64,000 bases of DNA, taken from positions 45,043,501 through 45,107,500 of the forward strand of contig CP114481.1 in the NCBI GenBank assembly GCA_027186245.1. Reading direction: 5' to 3'. The position numbers and the translations under genes are program-made. Origin of the DNA: Coriaria nepalensis. Its lineage: Eukaryota > Streptophyta > Magnoliopsida > Cucurbitales > Coriariaceae. Position 1 is the first letter of the stretch. Each line of letters begins with the position of its first letter. Positions 11,720 to 24,994 of this stretch are shown here, piece by piece. The notes under the pieces are model-generated. The model had not been told where the DNA came from and did no database searches. It was given only the letters and a program-made list of their open reading frames with translations.

Positions 11720-14414
11720 CTTATTCCAAAGCAATCCGAACGAATTTTATTTTTGCACTACAAAGACAACTTTTGTGCATAACTTGCAAATGATCAATGC
11801 AAGGAAAGTGTGCATTTGTTTAACTTTAAAATCATTTCAATGAGTCATTTCAAGTCAATATCTTATTTCAAAGCAAGTCGAACGAATTCTATTTTCGCAC
11901 TTCAAACTGAAGTTTTGTGCATAACTTGGAAATGATCAATGCCAGGAAAGTGTGCATTAGTTTAACCTTAAAATCATTTGAATGAGTCATTTCAAGTTAA
12001 TATCTTATTTCAAAGCAAGTCGAACGATTTCTATTTTCGCACTACAAACACAACTTTTGTGCATAGCTTGCAAATGATCAATGCAAGTAAAGTGTGCATT
12101 CGTTAAACCATAAAATCATTTCTATGAGTCATTTCAAGTCAATATCTTATTTCAAAGCAATTCGAACGAACTCTATATTCGCACTTCAAACTGAAGTTTT
12201 GTGCATAACTTGCAAATGATCAATGCAAGGAAAGTGTGCATTCGTTTAACCTTAAAATCATTTCAATGAATCATTCCAAGTCAATATCTTATTTCAAAGC
12301 AAGTCGAACGAATTTTATTTTTGCACTACAAATACAACTTTTGTGCATAACATGGAAATGATCAATGCCAGGAATGTGTCAATTAGTTTAACCGTAAAAT
12401 CATTTCAATGAGTCATTTCAAGTCAATATCTTATTTCAAAGCAAGTCGAACGATTTCTTTTTTGGCACTCCAAACACAATTGTTGAGCATAACTTGCAAA
12501 TGATCAGTGCAAGGAAATTGTGCATTCGTTTAACCTTAAAATCATTTGAATGAGTCACTTCAAGTAAATAACTTATTCCAAAGCAATTCGAACGAATTCT
12601 ATTTTGGCACTCCAAACACAAGTTTTGTGCATAACTTGCAAATGATTAGTGCAGGGAAAGTGTGCATTCGTTTAACCTTAAAATCATTTTAATGAGTCAT
12701 TTCAAGTCAATATCTTATTTCAAAACAAGTCGAATGAATTCTATTTTGGCACTCCAAACACAAGTTTTGTGCATAACTTGCAAATGATCAGTGCAAGGAA
12801 AGTGTGCATTTGTTTAACCTTAAAATCATTCCAATGAGTCATTTCAAGTCAATAACTTATTTCAAAGCAAGTCGAACGAATTCTATTTTTGCACTACAAA
12901 CACAATTTTTGTGCATAACTTGCAAATGATCAGTGCAAGGAAAGTGTGCATTCGTTTAACCTTAAAATCATTCCAATGAGTCATTTCAAGTCAATATCTT
13001 ATTTCGTAGCAAGTCGAACGAATTCTATTTTCGCACTGCAAACACAATTTTTGTGCATAACTTGCAAATGCTCAATGCAATGAAAGTGTGAATTCGTTTA
13101 ACCTTAAAATCATTTCAATGAGTCATTCCAAGTCAATATCATATTTCGAAGCAAGTCGAATGAATTCTATTTTCGCACTCTAAACACAAGTTTTGTGCAT
13201 AACTTGGAAATGATCAATGCAAGGAATGTGTGCATTAGTTTAACCTTAAAATCTTTTCAATGAGTCATTTCAAGTCAATATCTTATTTAAAAGCAAGTCG
13301 AACGAATTCTGTTTGGCACTACAAACACAAGCTTTGTGCATAACTTGGAAATGAACAGTGCAAGGAAAGTGTGCATTCGTTTAACCTTAAAATCATTTCA
13401 ATCAGTCATTTCAAGTCAATATCTTATTTCAAAGCAAGTCGAACGAATTTTATTTTCGCACTTCAAACAAAGGTTTTGTGCATAACTTGGAAATGATCAA
13501 TGCCAGGAATGTGTCCATTAGTTTAACCGTAAAATCATTTCAATGAGTCATTTCAAGTCAATATCTTATTTCAAAGCAAGTCGAACGATTTCTATTTTGG
13601 CACTCCAAACACAACTTTTGTGCATAACTTGCAAATGATCAATGCAAGGAAAGTGTGCATTAGTTTAACCTTAAAATCATTTCAATGAGTCATTTCAAGT
13701 CAATATCTTATTTCAAAGCAAGTTGAACGAATTCTATTTTCGCACTTCAAACACAAGTTTTGTGCATAACTTGGAAATGATCAATGCAAGGAATGTGTGC
13801 ATTAGTTTAACCTTAAAATCTTTTCAATGAGTCATTTCAAGTCATAATCTTATTTAAAAGCAAGTCGAACGAATTCTATTTTGGCATTACAAACACAAGT
13901 TTTGTGCATAACTTGCAAATGATCAGTGCAAAGAAAGTGTGCATTCGTTTAACCTTAAAATCATTTCAATGAGTCATTTCAAGTCAATGTATTATTTCGA
14001 AGCAAGTCGAACGAATTCTATTTTCGCTCTACAAACACAAGTTTTGTGCATAACTTGGAAATGATCAATGCAATGAAATCGTGCATTCGTTTAACCTTAA
14101 AATCATTTCAATGAGTCATTTCAAGTCAATGTCTTATTTCGATGCAATTCGAACGAATTCTATTTTTGCACTACAAACACAAGTTTTGTGCATACCTTGC
14201 AAATGGTCAATGCAATGAAAGTGTGCATTCGTTTAACCTTATAATCATTTCAATGAGTCATTTCAAGTCAATGTCTTATTTCGAAGCAAGTCGAACGAAT
14301 TCTATTTTCGCACTTCAAACACAAGTTTTGTGCATAACTTGGAAATGATCAATGCCAGGAATGTGTGCATTAGTTTAACCTTAAAATCATTTCAATGAGT
14401 CATTTCAAGTCAAT
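11720..14414 (+). repeat. 20-monomer duplication, copy 2
   Basis: Nearly identical to 8881-11575. One difference I could see is GGCATTAC near 13886 against GGCACTAC near 11047. The 1-base deletion in TCTGTTTGG is repeated near 13310. The junction at 11719/11720 falls in the middle of a monomer: TTTGAAGTCAATAAC on the left runs into CTTATTCCAAAGCAATCCG on the right, as expected for in-register unequal exchange. The copy ends near 14414, where the sequence re-enters a dimer duplication. Confidence 0.9.
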
Positions 14415-14698
14415 GTCTTATTTCGATGCAATTCGAACGAATTCTATTTTTGCACTACAAACACAAGTTTTGTGCATACCTTGCAAATGGTCAATGCAAT
14501 GAAAGTGTGCATTCGTTTAACCTTATAATCATTTCAATGAGTCATTTCAAGTCAATGTCTTATTTCGAAGCAAGTCGAACGAATTCTATTTTCGCACTTC
14601 AAACACAAGTTTTGTGCATAACTTGGAAATGATCAATGCCAGGAATGTGTGCATTAGTTTAACCTTAAAATCATTTCAATGAGTCATTTCAAGTCAAT
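14131..14698 (+). repeat. Dimer duplication (284 bp x 2)
   Basis: 14131-14414 and 14415-14698 are two copies of a two-monomer unit with TTTCGATGCAATTCG, CATACCTTGCAAATGG and TTATAATC. The same dimer sits 852 bp (6 monomers) further on near 15267. This is the smallest clean multimer in the first 20 kb and sits at the end of the 20-monomer duplication, so it probably marks an exchange junction. Confidence 0.85.
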
Positions 14699-15052
14699 AT
14701 CTTATTTACAAGCAAGTCGAACGAATTCTATTTTTACACTACAAACACAACTTTTGTGCATAACTTGGAAATGATCAATGCCAGGAATGTGTCCATTAGT
14801 TTAACCGTAAAATCATTTCAATGAGTCATTTCAAGTCAATATCTTATTTCAAAGCAAGTCGAACGAATTTTATTTTTGCACTACAAAGACAAGTTTTGTG
14901 CATAACTTGGAAATGATCAATGCCAGGAATGTGTCCATTAGTTTAACCTTAAAATCATTTCAATGAGTCATTTCAAGTCAATATCTTATTTCAAAGCAAG
15001 TCGATCGAATTCTATTTTCGCACTCTAAACACAAGTTTTGTGCATAACTCGG
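14699..15052 (+). repeat. Linking monomers between duplicated blocks
   Basis: A few monomers of the TTTACAAG, GTCCATTAG/ACCGTAAAATC and TCGATCGAATTC types joining the dimer duplication to copy B. TCGATCGA at 15001-15008 is an early, isolated instance of a variant that becomes common after 43.8 kb. Confidence 0.7.
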
Positions 15053-18035
15053 AAATGATCAATGCCAGGAATGTGTGCATTCGTTTAACCTTAAAATCAT
15101 TTCAAAGAGTCATTTCAAGTCAATATCTTATTTCAAAGCAAGTCGAACGAATTCTATTTTCGCTCTACAAACACAAGTTTTGTGCATAACTTGGAAATGA
15201 TCAATGCAATGAAATCGTGCATTCGTTTAACCTTAAAATCATTTCAATGAGTCATTTCAAGTCAATGTCTTATTTCGATGCAATTCGAACGAATTCTATT
15301 TTTGCACTACAAACACAAGTTTTGTGCATACCTTGCAAATGGTCAATGCAATGAAAGTGTGCATTCGTTTAACCTTATAATCATTTCAATGAGTCATTTC
15401 AAGTCAATGTCTTATTTCGAAGCAAGTCGAACGAATTCTATTTTCGCACTTCAAACACAAGTTTTGTGCATAACTTGGAAATGATCAATGCCAGGAATGT
15501 GTGCATTAGTTTAACCTTAAAATCATTTCAATGAGTCATTTCAAGTCAATATCTTATTTCAATGCAAGTCGAACGAATTCTATTTTGGCACTTCAAACAC
15601 AACTTTTGTGCATAGCTTGGAAATGATCAATGCAAGGAAAATGTCCATTTGTTTAACCTTAAAATCGTTTCAATGAGTCATTTGAAGTCAATATCTTGTT
15701 TCAAAGCAAGTCGAACCAATTCTATTTTTGCACTTCAAACACAAGTTTTGTGCATAACTTGCAAATGATCAATGCAAGGAAAGTGTGCATTCGTTTAACA
15801 TTAAAATCATTTCAATGAGCCATTTCAAGTCAATATCTTATTTAAAAGCAAGTCGAACGAATTCTATTTTCGCACTTCAAACACATGTTTTGTGCATAAC
15901 TTGGAAATGATCAATGCAAGGAAAGTGTGCATTCGTTTAACCTAAAAATCATTTCAATGAGTCATTTCAAGTCAATATCTTATTTACAAGCAAGTCGAAC
16001 GAATTCTATTTTGGCACTACAAACACAACTTTTGTGCATAACTTGGAAATGATCAATGCCAGGAATGTGTCCATTAGTTTAACCGTAAAATCATTTCAAT
16101 GAGTCATTTCAAGTCAATATCTTATTTCAAAGCAAGTCGAACCAATTCTATTTTTGCACTTCAAACACAAGCTTTGTGCATAACTTGCAAATGATCAATG
16201 CAAGGAAAGTTTGCATTCGTTTAACATTAAAATCATTTCAATGAGCCATTTCAAGTCAATATCTTATTTAAAAGCAAGTCGAACGAATTCTATTTTCGCA
16301 CTTCAAACACAAGTTTTGTGCATAACTTAGAAATGATCAATGCAAGGAAAGTGTGCATTCGTTTAACCTTAAAATCATTTCAATGAGTGATTTCAACTCA
16401 ATATCTTATTTCAAAGCAAGTCGAACGAATTCAATTTTCGCACTTCAAACACAAGTTTTGTGCATAACTCGGAAATGATCAATGCCAGGAATGTGTGCAT
16501 TAGTTTAACCTAATAATCATTTCAATGAGTCATTTCAAGTCAATATCTTATTTCAAAGCAAGTCGAACGAATTCTATTTTCGCACTACAAACACAAGTTT
16601 TGTGCATAACTTGGAAATGATCAATACAATGAAATTGTGCATTCGTTTAACCTTAAAATCATTTCAATGAGTCATTTCAAGTCAATGTCTTATTTCGAAG
16701 CAAGTCGAACGAATTCTATTTTCGCACTTCAAACACAAGTTTTGTGCTTAACTTGGAAATGATCAATGCAAGGAAAGTGTGCATTCGTTTAACCTTAAAA
16801 TCATTTCAATGAGTCATTTCAAGTCAATATCTTATTTCGAAGCAAGTCGAACGAATTCTATTTTCGCACTTGAAACACAAGTTTTGTGCATAACTTGGAA
16901 ATGATCAATGCAAGGAAAGTGTGCATTCGTTTAACCTTAAAATCATTTCAATGAGTCATTTCAAGTCAATATCTTATTTACAAGCAAGTCGAACGAATTC
17001 TATTTTGGCACTACAAACACAACTTTTGTGCATAACTTGGAAATGATCAATGCCAGGAATGTGTCCATTAGTTTAACCGTAAAATCATTTCAATGAGTCA
17101 TTTCAAGTAAATAACTTATTCCAAAGCAATTCGAACGAATTCTATTTTCACACTTCAAACTGAAGTTTTGTGCATAACTTGCAAATGATCAATGCAAGGA
17201 AAGTGTGCATTAATTTAACATTAAAATCATTTCAATGAGTCATTTCAAGTCAATATCTTATTTCAAAGCAAGTCGAACGAATTCTATTTTCGCACTTCGA
17301 ACACAAGTTTTGTGCATAACTTGGAAATGATCAATGCAAGGAATGTGTGCATTAGTTTAACCTTAAAATCTTTTCAATGAGTCATTTCAAGTCAATATCT
17401 TATTTCAAAGCAAGTCGAACGAATTCTATATTCGCACTCCAAACACAAGTTTTGTGCATAACTTGCAAATGATCAATGCATGGAAAGTGTGCATTGTTTA
17501 ACCTTAAAATCATTTGAATGAGTCATTTCAAGTAAATAACGTATTCCAAAGCAATTTGAACGAATTCTATTTTTGCACTACAAACGCAAGTTTTGTGCAT
17601 AACTTGCAAATGATCAATGCAAGGAGAAAGTGTGCATTCGCTTAACCTTAAAATCATTTCAATGAGTCATTTCAAGTCAATATCATATTTCAAAGCAAGT
17701 CGAAAGAATTCTATTTTCACACTTCAAACACAAGTTTTGTGCATAACTTGGAAATGATCAATGCAAGGAAAGTGTGCATTCGTTTAACCTTAAAATCATT
17801 TCAATGAGTCATTTCAAGTCAATATCTTATTTACAAGCAAGTCGAACGAATTCTATTTTGGCACTACAAACACAACTTTTGTGCATAACTTGGAAATGAT
17901 CAATGCCAGGAATGTGTCCATTAGTTTAACCGTAAAATTATTTCAATGAGTCATTTCAAGTAAATAACTTATTCCAAAGCAATTCGAACGAATTCTATTT
18001 TTGCACTTGAAACTGAAGTTTTGTGCATAACTGCC
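15053..18035 (+). repeat. Segmental copy B of the 1-3010 block
   Basis: Matches 1-3010 in monomer order with scattered substitutions. It lacks the monomer corresponding to about 1321-1462 and has an extra monomer at about 16757-16898. Single-base deletions unique to this copy occur near 17494 (GCATTGTTT) and near 18034 (AACTGCCAATG). It shares the 2-bp GA insertion near 17625. Similarity to copy A ends around 18036, where the following monomer type changes. Confidence 0.85.
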
Positions 18036-18109
18036 AATGATCAATGCAAGGAAAGTGTGCATTAGTTTAACCTTAAAATCATTTCAATGAGTCATTTCAA
18101 GTCAATCTC

Positions 18110-19400
18110 TTATTTCAAAGCAAGTCGAACGAATTCTATTTTCGCACTTCAAACACAACTTTTGTGCATAGCTTGCAAATGATCAATGCAAGGAAAGTGT
18201 CCATTTGTTTAACCTTAAAATCGTTTCAATGAGTCATTTCAAGTCAATATCTTATTTCAAAGCAAGTCGAACCAATTCTATTTTTGCACTTCAAACACAA
18301 GTTTTGTGCATAACTTGCAAATGATCAATGCAAGGAAAGTGTGCATTAATTTAACCTTAAAATCATTTCAATGAGTCATTTGAAGTCAATATCTTATTTC
18401 AAAGCAAGTCGAACGAATTCTATTTTCGCACTTCGAACACAAGTTTTGTGCATAACTTGGAAATGATCAATGCAAGGAATGTGTGCATTATTTTAACCTT
18501 AAAATCTTTTCAATGAGTCATTTCAAGTCAATATCTTATTTCAAAGCAAGTCGAACGAATTCTATTTTCGCACTACAAACACAAGTTTTGTGCATAACTT
18601 GGAAATGATCAATACAATGAAATTGTGCATTCGTTTAACCTTAAAATCATTTCAATGAGTCATTTCAAGTCAATGTCTTATTTCGAAGCAAGTCGAACGA
18701 ATTCTATTTTCGCACTTCAAACACAAGTTTTTTGCATAACTTGGAAATGATCAATGCAAGGAAAGTGTGCATTCGTTTAACCTTAAAATCATTTCAATGA
18801 GTCATTTCAAGTCAATATCTTATTTCGAAGCAAGTCGAACGAATTCTATTTTCGCACTTTAAACACAAGTTTTGTGCATAACTTGGAAATGATCAATGCA
18901 GGGAAAGTGTGCATTCGTTTAACCTTAAAATCATTTCAATGAGTCATTTCAAGTCAATATCTTATTTACAAGCAAGTCGAACGAATTCTATTTTGGCACT
19001 ACAAACACAACTTTTGTGCATAACTTGGAAATGATCAATGCCAGGAATGTGTCCATTAGTTTAACCGTAAAGTCATTTCAATGAGTCATTTCAAGTAAAT
19101 AACTTATTCCAAAGCAATTCGAACGAATTCTATTTTCACACTTCAAACTGAAGTTTTGTGCATAACTTGCAAATGATCAATGCAAGGAAAGTGGGCATTA
19201 ATTTAACCTTAAAATCATTTCAATGAGTCATTTCAAGTCAATATCTTATTTCAAAGCAAGTCGAACGAATTCTATTTTCGCACTTCGAACACAAGTTTTG
19301 TGCATAACTTGGAAATGATCAAAGCAAGGAATGTGTGCATTAGTTTAACCTTAAAATCTTTTCAATGAGTCAATTCAAGTCAATATCCTATTTCAAAGCA
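18110..19400 (+). repeat. 17-monomer spaced repeat, copy 1 (2414-bp offset)
   Basis: Nine to ten monomers match 20524-21814 at an offset of 2414 bp (17 monomers). Ordered tags are GTCCATTTG with ATCGTTTC, GCATTAATTT, GCATTATTTTAACC, AATACAATGAAATTG, TTTCGAAG, TTTACAAG, ACCGTAAAGTC and GTGGGCATTAATTT. Copy 1 then continues into a block shared with 7813-8760, while copy 2 continues into other monomers. Confidence 0.8.
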
Positions 19401-20130
19401 AGTCGAACGAATTCTATTTTCGCACTCCAAACACAGGTTTTGTGCATAACTTGCAAATGATCAATGCAAGGAAAGTGTGCATTCGTTTAACATTAAAATC
19501 ATTTGAATGAGTCATTTCAAGTAAATAACTTATTCCAAAGCAATTCGAACGAATTCTATTTTTGCACTACAAACACAACTTTTGTGCATAACTTGCAAAT
19601 GATCAATGCAAGGAAAGTGTGCATTAGTTTAACCTTAAAATCATTTCAATGAGTCATTTCAAGTCAATCTCTTATTTCAAAGCAATTCGAACGAATTCTA
19701 TTTTGGCACTTGAAACACAACTTTTGTGCATAGCTTGGAAATGATCAATGCAAGTAAAGTGTGCATTCGTTAAACCTTAAAATCATTTCAATGAGTCACT
19801 TCGAGTCAATATCTTATTTCAAAGCAAGTCGAACCAATTCTATGTTTGCACTCCAAACACAAGTTTTGTGCATAACTTGCAAATGATCAATGCAATGAAA
19901 GTGTGCATTAATTTAACCTTAAAATCATTTGAATGATTCATTCCAAGTCAATAACTCATTTCAACGCAATCCGAACGAATTTTATTTTTGCACTACAAAG
20001 ACAACTTTTGTGCATAACTTGCAAATGATCAGTGCAAGGAAAGTGTGCATTCATTTAACCTTAAAATCATTTGAATGAGTCATTTCAAGTAAATAACTTA
20101 TTCCAAAGCAATTCGAACGAATTTTATTTT
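19313..20130 (+). repeat. Copy of the 7813-8760 block
   Basis: Shares with 7813-8760 the CAATATCCTA and CACAGG monomer, the CAATCTCTTATTTC with GGCACTTGAAACAC monomer, the GTTAAACC and CACTTCGAG monomer, CTATGTTTGCAC, and the GATTCATTCC/AACTCATTTCAACG monomer. One monomer of the 8-kb copy is absent here. Both flanks differ from those at 8 kb. Confidence 0.8.
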
Positions 20131-20523
20131 TGCACTACAAAGACAAGTTTTGTGCATAACTTGGAAATGATCAATGCCAGGAATGTGTCCATTAGTTTAA
20201 CCTTAAAATCTTTTCAATGAGTCATTTGAAGTCAATATCTTATTTCAAAGCAAGTCGAACGAATTCTATTTTCGCACTACAAACACAAGTTTTGTGCATA
20301 ACTTGGAAATGATCAATGCAAGGAAAGTGTGCATTCGTTTAACTTTAAAATCATTTCAATGAGTCATTTCAAGTCAATATCTTATTTCAAAGCAAGTCGA
20401 ACGAATTCTATTTTCGCACTTCGAACGCAAGTTTTGTGCATAACTTGGAAATGATCAATGCCAGGAATGTGTGCATTAGTTTAACCTGATAATCATTTCA
20501 ATGAGTCATTTCAAGTCAATATC

Positions 20524-21814
20524 TTATTTCAAAGCAAGTCGAACGAATTCTATTTTCGCACTTCAAACACAACTTTTGTGCATAGCTTGCAAATGATCAA
20601 TGCAAGGAAAGTGTCCATTTGTTTAACCTTAAAATCGTTTCAATGAGTCATTTCAAGTCAATATCTTATTTCAAAGCATGTCGAACCAATTCAGTTTTTG
20701 CACTTCAAACACAAGTTTTGTGCATAACTTGCAAATGATCAATGCAAGGAAAGTGTGCATTAATTTAACCTTAAAATCATTTCAATAAGTCATTTCAAGT
20801 CAATAGCTTATTTCAAAGAAAGTCGAACGAATTCTATTTTCGCACTTCGAACACAAGTTTTGTGCATAACTTGGAAATGATCAATGCAAGGAATGTGTTC
20901 ATTATTTTAACCTTAAAATCTTTTCAATGAGTCATTTCAAGTCAATATCTTATTTCAAAGCAAGTCGAACGAATTCTATTTTCGCACTACAAACACAAGT
21001 TTTGTGCATAACTTGGAAATGATCAATACAATGAAATTGTGCATTCGTTTAACCTTAAAATCATTTCAATGAGTCATTTCAAGTCAATGTCTTATTTCGA
21101 AGCAAGTCGAACGAATTCTATTTTCGCACTTCAAACACAAGTTTTGTGCATAACTTGGAAATGATCAATGCAAGGAAAGTGTGCATTCGTTTAACCTTAA
21201 AATCATTTCAATGAGTCATTTCAAGTCAATATCTTATTTCGAAGCAAGTCGAACGAATTCTATTTTCGCACTTCAAACACAAGTTTTTTGCATAACTTGG
21301 AAATGATCAATGCAAGGAATGTGTGCATTCGTTTAACCTTAAAATCATTTCAATGAGTCATTTCAAGTCAATATCTTATTTACAAGCAAGTCGAACGAAT
21401 TCTCTTTTGGCACTACAAACACAACTTTTGTGCATAACTTGGAAATGATCAATGCCAGGAATGTGTCCATTAGTTTAACCGTAAAGTCATTTCAATGAGT
21501 CATTTCAAGTAAATAACTTATTCCAAAGCAATTCGAACGAATTCTATTTTCACACTTCAAACTGAAGTTTTGTGCATAACTTGCAAATGATCAATGCAAG
21601 GAAAGTGGGCATTAATTTAACCTTAAAATCATTTCAATGAGTCATTTCAAGTCAATATCTTATTTCAAAGCAAGTCGAACGAATTCTATTTTTGCACTTC
21701 GAACACAAGTTTTGTGCATAACTTGGAAATGATCAATGCAAGGAATGTGTGCATTAGTTTAACCTTAAAATCTTTTCAATGAGTCATTTAAAGTCAATAT
21801 CTTATTTCAAAGCA
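20524..21814 (+). repeat. 17-monomer spaced repeat, copy 2
   Basis: Same monomer order as 18110-19400, with private changes such as GCATGTCGAACC with TCAGTTTTTG near 20680-20700, AATAGC near 20800 and TGTGTTCATTATT near 20895. It departs from copy 1 at the monomer starting near 21869, which carries ACCGTAAAATTATT instead. Confidence 0.8.
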
Positions 21815-22294
21815 AGTCGAACGAATTCTATATTCGCACTCCAAACACAAGTTTTGTGCATAACTTGGAAATGATCAATGCCAGGAATGTGTCCATTAGT
21901 TTAACCGTAAAATTATTTCAATGAGTCATTTCAAGTAAATAACTTATTCCAAAGCAATTCGAACGAATTCTATTTTTGCACTTCAAACTGAAGTTTTGTG
22001 CATAACTTGCAAATGATCAATGCAAGGAAAGTGTGCATTCGTTTAACCTTAAAATCATTTCAATGAGTCATTTCAAGTCAATATCTTATTTCAAAGCAAG
22101 TCGAACGAATTCTATTTTCGCACTTCAAACACAAGTTTTGTGCATAACTTGGAAATGATCAATGCAAGGAAAGTGTGCATTCGTTTAACCTTAAAATCAT
22201 TTCAATGAGTCATTTCAAGTCAATATCTTATTTCAAAGCAAGTCGAACGAATTCTATTTTCGCACTTCAAACACAACTTTTGTGCATAGCTTGC

Positions 22295-23710
22295 AAATGA
22301 TCAATGCCAGGAATGTGTCCATTAGTTTAACCGTAAAATCATTTTAATGAGTCATTTCAAGTAAATAACTTATTCCAAAGCAATTCGAACGAATTCTATT
22401 TTCACACTTCAAACTGAAGTTTTGTGCATAACTTGCAAATGATCAATGCAAGGAAAGTGGGCATTAATTTAACCTTAAAATCATTTCAATGAGTCATTTC
22501 AAGTCAATATCTTATTTCAAAGCAAGTCGAACGAATTCTATTTTCGCACTTCGAACACAAGTTTTGTGCATAACTTGGAAATGATCAATGCTAGGAATGT
22601 GTGCATTAGTTTAACCTTAAAATCTTTTCAATGAGTCATTTCAAGTCAATATCTTATTTCAAAGCAAGTCGAACGAATTCTATATTCGCACTCCAAACAC
22701 AAGTTTTGTGCATAACTTGCAAATGATCAATGCATGGAAAGTGCGCATTCGTTTAACCTTAAAATCATTTGAATGAGTCATTTCAAGTAAATAACGTATT
22801 CCAAAGCAATTCGAACGAATTCTATTTTTGCACTACAAACGCAAGTTTTGTGCATAACTTGCAAATGATCAATGCAAGGAGAAAGTGTGCATTCGCTTAA
22901 CCTTAAAATCATTTCAATGAGTCATTTCAAGTCAATATCATATTTCAAAGCAAGTAGAAAGAATTCTATTTTCACACTTCAAACACAAGTTTTGTGCATA
23001 ACTTGGAAATGATCAATGCAAGGAAAGTGTGCATTCGTTTAACCTTAAAATCATTTCAATGAGTCATTTCAAGTCAATATCTTATTTACAAGCAAGTCGA
23101 ACGAATTCTATTTTGGCACTACAAACACAACTTTTGTGCATAACTTGGAAATGATCAATGCCAGGAATGTGTCCATTAGTTTAACCGTAAAATTATTTCA
23201 ATGAGTCATTTCAAGTAAATAACTTATTCCAAAGCAATTCGAACGAATTCTATTTTTGCACTTCAAACTGAAGTTTTGTGCATAACTTGGAAATGATCAA
23301 TGCAAGGAAAGTGTGCATTAATTTAACCTTAAAATCATTTCAATGAGTCATTTCAAGTCAATATCTTATTTCAAAGCAAGTCGAACGAATTCTATTTTCG
23401 CACTTCGAACACAAGTTTTGTGCATAACTTGGAAATGATCAATGCAAGGAATGTGTGCATTAGTTTAACCTTAAAATCTTTTCAATGAGTCATTTCAAGT
23501 CAATATCTTATTTCAAAGCAAGTCGAACGAATTCTATATTCGCACTCCAAACACAAGTTTTGTGCATAACTTGCAAATGATCAATGGAATGAAAGTATGC
23601 ATTCGTTTAACCTTAAAATCATTTCAATGAGTCATTTCAAGTCAATGTCTTATTTCGAAGCAAGTCGAACGAATTTTATTTTCGCACTTCAAACACCAGT
23701 TTTGTGCATA
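22295..23710 (+). repeat. Third copy of the 1989-3404 block
   Basis: Ten monomers match 1989-3404 at an offset of 20306 bp (143 monomers). The tags include CTGAAGTTTTG, TATATTCGCACTCC, the GCATGGAAAG monomer, AACGTATTCC, AAACGCAAG, the 2-bp GA insertion near 22880, AAAGAATTC, ACCGTAAAATTATT and the GGAATGAAAGTATGC monomer at 23575. The order and indel are also shared with 17041-18035, so this block exists three times in the window. Confidence 0.85.
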
Positions 23711-24150
23711 ACTTGGAAATGATCAATGCCGGGAATGTGTGCATTAGTTTGACCTTAAAATCATTTCAATGAGTCATTTCAACTCAATATCTTATTTCAA
23801 AGCAAGTCGAACGAATTCTATTTTCGCACTTCAAACACAAGTTTTGTGCATAACTCGGAAATGATCAATGCCAGGAATGTGGGCATTAGTTTAACCTGAT
23901 AATCATTTCAATGAGTCATTTCAAGTCAATATCTTATTTCAAAGCAAGTCGAACGAATTCTATTTTCGCACTTCAAACACAACTTTTGTGCATAGCTTGC
24001 AAATGATCAATGCAAGGAAAGTGTCCATTTGTTTAACCTTAAAATCGTTTCAATGAGTCATTTCAAGTCAATATCTTATTTCAAAGCAAGTCGAACCAAT
24101 TCTATTTTTGCACTTCAAACACAAGTTTTGTGCATAACTTGCAAATGATC
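23007..24150 (+). repeat. Recurring eight-monomer block, copy 1
   Basis: Order: TTTACAAG monomer, GTCCATTAG/ACCGTAAAAT, GCATTAATTT, ATCTTTTC with TATATTCGCACTCC, GGAATGAAAGTATGC (23575), CCGGGAATG, CCAGGAATG with CCTGATAATC, and GTCCATTTG with ATCGTTTC. The same order returns near 29397, 32137 and 38343, with truncated forms near 36650-37060 and 37350-38058. It is the most recurrent identifiable multimer of the middle of the window. Confidence 0.8.
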
Positions 24151-24994
24151 AATGCAAGGAAAGTGTGCATTAATTTAACCTTAAAATCATTTCAATGAGT
24201 CATTTCAAGTCAATATCTTATTTCAAAGCAAGTCGAACGAATTCTATTTTCGCACTTCGAACACAAGTTTTGTGCATAACTTGGAAATGATCAATGCAAG
24301 GAATGTGTGCATTAGTTTAACCTTAAAATCTTTTCAATGAGTCATTTCAAGTCAATATCTTATTTCAAAGCAAGTCGAACGAATTCTATTTTCGCACTAC
24401 AAACTCAAGTTTTGTGCATAACTTGGAAATGATCAATGCAAGGAAAGTGTGCATTCGTTTAACCTTAAAATCATTTCAATGAGTCATTTCAAGTCAATAT
24501 CTTATTTCAAAGCAAGTCGAACGAATTCTATTTTCGCACTTCAAACACAACTTTTGTGCATAGCTTGCAAATGATCAATGCCAGGAATGTGTCCATTAGT
24601 TTAACCGTAAAATCATTTCAATGAGTCATTTCATGTAAATAACTTATTCCAAAGCAATTCGAACGAATTCTATTTTCACACTTCAAACTGAAGTTTTGTG
24701 CATAACTTGCAAATGATCAATGCAAGGAAAGTGGGCATTAATTTAACCTTAAAATCATTTCAATGAGTCATTTCAAGTCAATATCTTATTTCAAACCAAG
24801 TCGAACGAATTCTATTTTTGCACTTCGAACACAAGTTTTGTGCATAACTTGGAAATGATCAATGCAAGGAATGTGTGCATTAGTTTAACCTTAAAATCTT
24901 TTCAATGAGTCATTTAAAGTCAATATCTTATTTCAAAGCAAGTTGAACAAATTTTATTTTCGCACTTCAAACACAAGTTTTGTGCATAACTTGC

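Noticed and set aside
9597..12621. Minus-strand 61-codon frames near 9597 and 12436
   Set aside because: The two are copies within the 20-monomer duplication; the reverse strand of a satellite with lost stops explains them.
11303..15484. Recurrent identical 68-codon frames near 11303, 14142, 14426 and 15278
   Set aside because: The identity between them reflects duplication of the same satellite dimer, not selection on a protein. The peptide simply translates two consecutive monomers.
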